From NCBI RefSeq assembly GCF_018263855.1, contig NZ_CP073318.1:4464001-4528000 (forward strand): a stretch of 64,000 nucleotides of DNA, read 5' to 3'. Shown here in pieces: positions 60,881-64,000 of the stretch (position 1 is its first letter; every line of letters begins with the position of its first letter). The notes under the pieces were generated by a model, which saw only the letters and a list, made by a program, of their open reading frames with translations, was not told where the DNA came from and did no database searches. Source of the stretch: Kutzneria sp. CA-103260 (GTDB lineage: Bacteria > Actinomycetota > Actinomycetes > Mycobacteriales > Pseudonocardiaceae). Both the position numbers and the translations under genes were made by a program.

Positions 60881-62184
60881 GAGGTCTCCGTTCGGTACGT
60901 CGCGTCAGGGGCAGCCGGCGTGCTGGCCTGTGGTGTCGGGGTGCGCTGAGGGTCGGCGGCGTGGTGGGGCAGGCGGCGGACGGCGGGTGAGGCCAGCGGG
61001 GCCAGCGCCGCGGCGGCGGCGAGGAGGCCGGCGAAGAGAGCCAAGTGGAAGCCGCCGAGGAGGGAAGACAAAGGGCCGACGAGGAGCTGACCGATGGGAA
61101 TGGCTATGTACGACAACAGGTCGTCGAAGGAGGAGACCCGGGACAGGGACTGGGTGGGCACGTGCTCCTGTAGGGAGGTGTCCCAGGCGATGCCCAGCGC
61201 GGAGAAGCCGAGACCGCCGATGAAGGCGGCAGCCATCAGCCACGGGGCGTGCAGGTGCAGGCCGAGGGTGATGAGGGGCAGTGTGCTGAGGACGCCGATG
61301 AGCAGGCCGAAGCGGAGGAGGCGGCGGACGACGAGGCGGTACATGACCACGCCCATCAGGAGCAGGCCGATACCACGGACGCTGAGCACGAAGCCCCAGG
61401 TCTGGATGTCGCTGAGCTGACGGGTGAGCTCCGGGCCGAGGATCTGCCAGGTGCCGGTCAGCACCAGGTTGACGAGGCAGAAGGCGACGGTGACGGGCCA
61501 CAGCCACGGCGTGGTGCGGAACTGGGTCCAGCCGTCGTGGATGTCCCGCAGCACGTTCTTGCGGCCAGAGACGTGGCCGGACAGGGGAAGCCGGGACAGG
61601 CAGACGGCGGCGACCAGGAAGCTGGCGGCGTCGGCGGCGATGGCGGGGCCGCTGCCGACGGCCACGACCAGCAGACCGGACACGCTGGGCCCGAAGACCT
61701 TGGTCGCGTTGCGGACGGTGCCCAGCAGCGAGTTGGCTTGCCGCAGCTGGGTTTTCTCCACCAGCTCGGGCAGCACGCCGCGAAGGGTGGGCGTGGTGAA
61801 CGCGGTGAGCACGCCGTTGAGCAGCTCCAGCACGGAGACCAGGGCCAGCGAGTAGTGCCCGGTCAACAGGACCGCAGCCACCGCGCCCTGGGTCAGCGCC
61901 GAGCCGATGTTGCTCAGCACGAGGACGGTCCGCCGGGAGAAACGGTCCGCGGTCGCGCCGCCGATGAGCAGGAACACCAGCAGCGGAACCATCCGCGCCA
62001 CCAGCACGACGCCGAGCTGGGTGGTGCTGTTCGAGGCGTCGAGCACGGCGAACGTGAGCGCCACCGGGGCCATCGAACCACCCAGCAGCGACACGGTCTG
62101 GCCGGTGATGAACCAGCGGAAGGCGGGCCGCTTGAGAGGAGAGCTCACTCCGACCAGTCTGCGGATCATGCCGGGAGCACGCAT
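60829..62184 (-). CDS. Major facilitator superfamily exporter
   Basis: 451 residues from ATG 62184 (ATG 62169 is an alternative). About 12 TM helices; GGATADRFSRRTVLVLSN is the loop-2/3 motif A, TTPTLRGVLPELVEKTQLRQANSLLGTVRN is typical of the EntS/MdtH-like drug and siderophore exporter branch. The C-terminus is an unusual hydrophilic tail reading through the start of the next gene. Cargo unknown. Confidence 0.88.
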   Translation of the reverse strand: MRAPGMIRRLVGVSSPLKRPAFRWFITGQTVSLLGGSMAPVALTFAVLDASNSTTQLGVVLVARMVPLLVFLLIGGATADRFSRRTVLVLSNIGSALTQGAVAAVLLTGHYSLALVSVLELLNGVLTAFTTPTLRGVLPELVEKTQLRQANSLLGTVRNATKVFGPSVSGLLVVAVGSGPAIAADAASFLVAAVCLSRLPLSGHVSGRKNVLRDIHDGWTQFRTTPWLWPVTVAFCLVNLVLTGTWQILGPELTRQLSDIQTWGFVLSVRGIGLLLMGVVMYRLVVRRLLRFGLLIGVLSTLPLITLGLHLHAPWLMAAAFIGGLGFSALGIAWDTSLQEHVPTQSLSRVSSFDDLLSYIAIPIGQLLVGPLSSLLGGFHLALFAGLLAAAAALAPLASPAVRRLPHHAADPQRTPTPQASTPAAPDATYRTETSCRARSSSRPHPAPPGH

Positions 62185-62199
62185 CCGGTTTTCCGCTGA

Positions 62200-62409
62200 C
62201 GGCCCTGGGCCGGGATGCCCGCGACTCCCCTCGCCCTTCTGGCCCTGGCCACCGCTGTTCATGACGCCGGCGGCCCGGACCGCGCCCGTGCGCACTGGTC
62301 CCGTGCCGACGAGGTGCTCGCGAAGACGGAGATCACCGACACCGCCTCGGTGCGGGCCCAACTCGCCCGGCTCGACCAGGTCATGGGACAGGACGGGCCG
62401 AGCGCGTGA
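62200..62409 (+). pseudogene. TPR-type C-terminal remnant (possibly of a SARP/BTAD regulator)
   Basis: From ATG 62215 (stop codon six codons upstream at 62197-62199) the frame gives 64 residues: LALLALATAVHDAGGPDRARAH, then WSRADEVLAK and VRAQLARLDQV. This is the alternating helix pattern of the last TPR of AfsR-like regulators. With no N-terminal part, it looks like a remnant, though a small free-standing protein is possible. It lies between the MFS and asparagine synthetase genes on the opposite strand. Confidence 0.4.
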
Positions 62410-62416
62410 CCGACCA

Positions 62417-64000
62417 TCAGATCAGCAGGTCCACCCGATGTGTGGACAGCCAGGAGTTCAGGCCGAGCACCCGTTCCACGCCGGCCCGGCCGGCGGCCAG
62501 CGAGCGGCCCTGGTCGGCGGTGCGGAGCAGCATGTCCTTGGCCTTGGGGACGTCGAGCAGGCGGCGCACGGGGGCTTCGCGGTCGGCGAGCACATCGCCC
62601 AGCGCATCGCGCAGGGCCTGTCCGTAGCTGGGGTCCTGGGTCCGCGGGTAAGGGCTCTTGCGGCGCTGGGCGATCGACTCCGGCAGCACGTCCTTGGTCG
62701 CGGCCCGCAGCAGGCTCTTCTCCCGGCCGTCGAAGGTCTTCATGGCCCACGGCGTGTTGAACACGTACTGCACGAGGCGGTGGTCGCAGAACGGCACGCG
62801 TACCTCGAGGCCGCTGGCCATGCTCATCCGGTCCTTGCGGTCCAGCAGGATCGGCAGGAACCGGGTCAGGTACAGGTAGCAGATCTCCCGCATCCGGCGC
62901 TCGTGCCCGGTGACGCCGTCCAGGTGCGGAACTTCGGCCAGGGCGGCCCGGTAGGAGTCGGCCCGGAAGGCCGGCATGTCCAGCGCGGCCAGGAAGTCCT
63001 CGGCCAGGATGGACCGGCCGGCGGCGGCGCGGCCCAGGCCGGCGAGCCACGGGAAGGTGTCGGCGGAGACGACGTCGGGGTCGTGGAACTGCCGGTAGCC
63101 GCCGAAGACCTCGTCGGCGGACTCGCCCGACAGGGCCACCGTCGAGCGGGCCCGGATGGCCCGGAACAGCAGGTACAGCGAGGTGTGGCCGTCGCCGGCG
63201 TGCGCCGGGTCGTCGCTGGCCCGCAGCACCGCGGCGCGGGCGGCCGGGTCCATCAGGTCGGCCGTGGACAGCACGATGTCGGTGTGGTCGGCCTGCACGA
63301 ACTCGGCCAGCTCGTGCACGTAGGGCGCATCCGGGGTGTCGGAGCCGCGGTGCGGGTCGGGCGTGAAGTTCTCGGTGTAGCCGGCGAAATCGACCGCGAA
63401 CGAGCGGACCGGGACGTCGAGTGCGCGGGCCGCGAGGGCGGTGATGGCCGACGAGTCGAGCCCGCCGGACAGCAGCGTGCACAGCGGGACGTCGGAGATG
63501 AGCTGGCGGCGCACGATGTCCTCGAGCAGGCCGCGGACCGTGGTGATCGTGGTGTCCAGGTCGTCGGTGTGCTCCTGGGCCGTCAGCTGCCAGTAGCGGC
63601 GTTTGACGATGCCGCGGCGGTCGACCCGGACCAGTTGGCCGGGACGCACCTCGCTCATGCCGCGGTAGATCGAGCGCTCCGGGGTCTTGGCGAAGCCGAA
63701 CAGCTCGCGCAGGCCGTCGATGTCGACCTCGGTCCGCACGTCCGGGTGGGCCAGGATCGCCTTGGGCTCGGAGGCGAACAGCACCCCGTGCGGCATCGGG
63801 AAGTAGAACAGCGGCTTGATGCCCATCCGGTCGCGGACCAGCAGCAGCTGTCGCGTGCGCCGGTCCCAGATCGCGAAGGCGTACATGCCGTTGAGCCGGT
63901 CGACGAAGCTCTCGCCCCATTCGAGGTAGGCCCGCAGCACCACCTCGGTGTCGCTGTCGGTGGTGAAGGCGTGGCCGGCGCCCTCCAGCTGGGCACGCAG
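62417..64000 (-). CDS. asnB: Asparagine synthetase (glutamine-hydrolysing), 5' end outside window
   Basis: The frame is open through the right edge (bases 64000-63944 read LRAQLEGAGHAFTTDSDTEV), so the start and the N-terminal catalytic Cys lie beyond the window. Present: end of the glutaminase domain (LNGMYAFAIWDRR, FASEPKAILAHP) and the whole synthetase domain with PP-loop LLSGGLDSSAI, ALSGESADEVFGGY and LPILLDRKDRMSMASGLEVRVPF. Converts aspartate, glutamine and ATP to asparagine; AsnB-like proteins also make amides in biosynthetic clusters. Confidence 0.93.
   Translation of the reverse strand: MRAQLEGAGHAFTTDSDTEVVLRAYLEWGESFVDRLNGMYAFAIWDRRTRQLLLVRDRMGIKPLFYFPMPHGVLFASEPKAILAHPDVRTEVDIDGLRELFGFAKTPERSIYRGMSEVRPGQLVRVDRRGIVKRRYWQLTAQEHTDDLDTTITTVRGLLEDIVRRQLISDVPLCTLLSGGLDSSAITALAARALDVPVRSFAVDFAGYTENFTPDPHRGSDTPDAPYVHELAEFVQADHTDIVLSTADLMDPAARAAVLRASDDPAHAGDGHTSLYLLFRAIRARSTVALSGESADEVFGGYRQFHDPDVVSADTFPWLAGLGRAAAGRSILAEDFLAALDMPAFRADSYRAALAEVPHLDGVTGHERRMREICYLYLTRFLPILLDRKDRMSMASGLEVRVPFCDHRLVQYVFNTPWAMKTFDGREKSLLRAATKDVLPESIAQRRKSPYPRTQDPSYGQALRDALGDVLADREAPVRRLLDVPKAKDMLLRTADQGRSLAAGRAGVERVLGLNSWLSTHRVDLLI

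Noticed and set aside
1..64000. tRNA, rRNA or riboswitch genes
   Set aside because: I saw no cloverleaf, rRNA core or recognisable riboswitch consensus by eye; a covariance-model scan would be needed to exclude small RNAs.

Overview
The window is a GC-rich (about 70%) actinobacterial chromosome segment. High-GC codon bias, GTG starts, SARP/GntR/LacI/TetR/LysR regulators, many secreted glycosidases and palindromic GGGCCC repeats point to a soil filamentous actinomycete, most likely a Pseudonocardiaceae member (Kutzneria or Amycolatopsis-like). That placement is inference; there is no rRNA or marker gene here. I saw no tRNA, rRNA, CRISPR array, phage or insertion sequence.

Left edge (1-9.1 kb): a 5'-truncated O-methyltransferase, a TIM-barrel-like hypothetical, and a large SARP-LAL hybrid regulator whose 3' end abuts a glyoxalase-like remnant. 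Next come a 50-residue Cys-rich protein, a repeat-bearing gap, and two aldo/keto reductases flanking a Crp/Fnr regulator. The methyltransferase plus SARP could be the border of a biosynthetic cluster lying to the left.

Sugar locus (9.2-23.7 kb): two paralogous HutC-type GntR regulators, a zinc-family dehydrogenase, and a peptide/opine-type ABC importer with a permease-ATPase fusion and a lipoprotein receptor. With them are a sugar isomerase-like TIM barrel, an NAD epimerase, a SIS-domain protein, a BadF-type amino-sugar kinase, a cytosolic GH9 enzyme and a ThuA-like protein. The genes overlap by 4 bp in long runs and share ATACCA/TGGTAT half-sites in front of the transcription units. The set resembles the Vibrio chitin-oligosaccharide import and catabolism operon and is best read as uptake and breakdown of a glucosamine-containing oligosaccharide.

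Middle (23.7-40.8 kb): an acyl-CoA ligase behind a LacI regulator; a secreted GH30 with a LacI-like operator; an L,D-transpeptidase lipoprotein; and a compact divergent module of an Arg/Pro-rich 32-mer and a 70-aa two-TM protein facing an XRE-type sensor and a GT-A-like glycosyltransferase. Then come two LysR-SDR divergent pairs, one SDR lacking the catalytic Tyr, with a dehydrogenase, a GNAT, an AlkP-superfamily membrane enzyme and a solute-binding/VWA fusion protein.

Right (40.8-64 kb): a STAND-type ATPase with TPRs, an LCP cell-wall ligase, a BatA-like VWA protein and a PfkB kinase separated by a nested inverted repeat. A translationally coupled lipid cluster (FAD oxidoreductase, DUF1365, cyclopropane synthase, hydrolase) follows, then PAP2 and epoxide-hydrolase-like genes, a TetR/GNAT pair around a clean operator, secreted GH27-CBM13, GH35 and GH105 enzymes for plant galactans and pectin, small zinc proteins, an unknown secreted protein, an MFS exporter, a TPR remnant, and an asparagine synthetase cut by the right edge.
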